Part shown: piece after piece, positions 63,499-64,000 of the stretch
Layout: each line of letters starts with the position of its first letter
How positions within the stretch are numbered: position 1 is the first letter of the stretch
DNA from: Lysinibacillus alkalisoli
GTDB lineage: Bacteria > Bacillota > Bacilli > Bacillales_A > Planococcaceae
Direction of reading: 5' to 3'
Length of the DNA: 64,000 bases
NCBI RefSeq assembly: GCF_014643595.1
Contig: NZ_BMJT01000007.1
Span: 124,001-188,000 of the forward strand
Notes under the pieces: generated by a model
Database searches by the model: none
Seen by the model: the letters and a program-made list of their open reading frames with translations, nothing else
Told to the model about the DNA's origin: nothing
Position numbers and translations under genes: made by a program

Positions 63499-64000
63499 TT
63501 ATTGTGCACATGAGATAGCTGTTTCTTCTTGCAACGTAGTGAGTAAATCGATAAAACCCTGTAAAATCTGTAAAGAATAATGCACCATCTCACGTACATT
63601 ATCAATCGTGCATGACTCTAGTAACGTTTGGGCTGAAATATGTACGTATTTATGCGGTTCTTCTAGTGCAGTGTAGGCAGGGATATGTGCATATTGTTTA
63701 CGATTAGCATAATACCATTTACCAAATAAACATTGTTCATGAGAGGTAACCCTCCCTCCTTTTCCTGCACCCTTAATCGTATTGCGTAAAAAATTAGCAT
63801 GGTCTGTTAGACGAGCACTTAATTGGCTAATCACGGTTGTTTCTTTGGCACCTTCGATTGTAGGTAATACAGTATCAAGCATTTCTTGAAATTGCATTTT
63901 AATCATCGTTGAGAATTTACTAGTCTCTGATAACTCATACGTAATCGTGGCTAGTTCATCTATCGCACTCGTTGTCATTTCTGAAGTCTCTGTCATTTGT
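63499..64000 (-). CDS. Chemoreceptor C-terminus with CZB zinc-binding domain (partial)
   Basis: The reading frame stays open to the window edge (the codon before the ATG at 63994-63996 is CAA), so the N-terminus is missing; 167 residues are seen. The first 40 or so residues (MTETSEMTTSAIDELATITYELSETSKFS) have the spacing of the end of a methyl-accepting chemotaxis signalling helix. After it comes a CZB domain: DHANFLRNTIKG, then HEQCLFGKWYY (Cys and GKW signature) and HKYVHISAQ, supplying the three His and one Cys that bind zinc. CZB receptors sense zinc or hypochlorous acid. It is probably a soluble or membrane receptor whose sensor lies outside the window. Confidence 0.8.
   Translation of the reverse strand, partial: QMTETSEMTTSAIDELATITYELSETSKFSTMIKMQFQEMLDTVLPTIEGAKETTVISQLSARLTDHANFLRNTIKGAGKGGRVTSHEQCLFGKWYYANRKQYAHIPAYTALEEPHKYVHISAQTLLESCTIDNVREMVHYSLQILQGFIDLLTTLQEETAISCAQ

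Noticed and set aside
1-64000. CRISPR arrays, insertion sequences or prophage genes
   Set aside because: No regularly spaced repeats, transposase, integrase or phage structural motif was seen on either strand.

Overview
The window looks like chromosome of a low-GC Firmicute of the Planococcaceae/Caryophanaceae (Kurthia, Lysinibacillus or Solibacillus-like). The support is an AT-rich sequence, strong AGGAGG ribosome sites, TTG starts, and two gene blocks in Bacillus order. The left block (2.7-9.5 kb, minus strand) is ysxC-lon-clpX-tig-ysoA. The right block (52.3-63.4 kb) is ysnB-rdgB-rph-murI-thioesterase (ysmA-like)-sdhBAC, with yslB divergent. Against the Bacillus subtilis order as I remember it, lonB, gerE and gerM are missing from their usual slots. 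All three are tied to sporulation, so a non-spore-forming lineage such as Kurthia is plausible.

Layout. 0-2.6 kb: a secreted protein whose C-terminus begins an S-layer-homology-like domain (cut by the window edge), a second secreted protein and a small YjfB-family protein. 2.7-9.5 kb: protein quality control and ribosome assembly (YsxC, Lon, ClpX, trigger factor). 9.7-51.5 kb: a variable core of about 42 kb in place of the leu/ilv region of B. subtilis. 51.4-64 kb: tRNA-Arg, a lipoprotein, the second conserved block with an inserted acyl-CoA catabolism operon, succinate dehydrogenase, and a truncated chemoreceptor end with a CZB zinc domain.

The core is a series of small self-contained modules, many with a readable control site. 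They include an ABC-F ribosome-protection gene behind a transcription attenuator; csoR-copA copper efflux with two CsoR-type operators; czcD-czrA zinc/cobalt efflux with a long palindrome; purU; a Bcr/CflA drug exporter behind a small leader ORF; an LCP cell-wall ligase and an XRE-DUF1232 regulator with an autoregulatory palindrome; an ABC exporter with its two-component system; LysR/EamA; BCCT; a cyclic-2,3-diphosphoglycerate-synthetase-like GTPase; a complete tryptophan-to-anthranilate operon (kynU-kynB-kynA plus an NSS transporter) with a divergent TetR; tenA under a TPP riboswitch; an OatA-like O-acyltransferase; and a dipeptide/N-acyl-amino-acid module (M20 peptidase, YfcC carrier, regulator, enolase-superfamily epimerase).

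I found no insertion sequence, prophage or CRISPR array. The most interesting material is regulatory: the ABC-F attenuator, the TPP switch with a traceable expression platform, an RBS-masking leader on an NSS transporter, and a promoter-spanning palindrome in front of a GNAT gene. All family assignments come from reading motifs, not from database searches.
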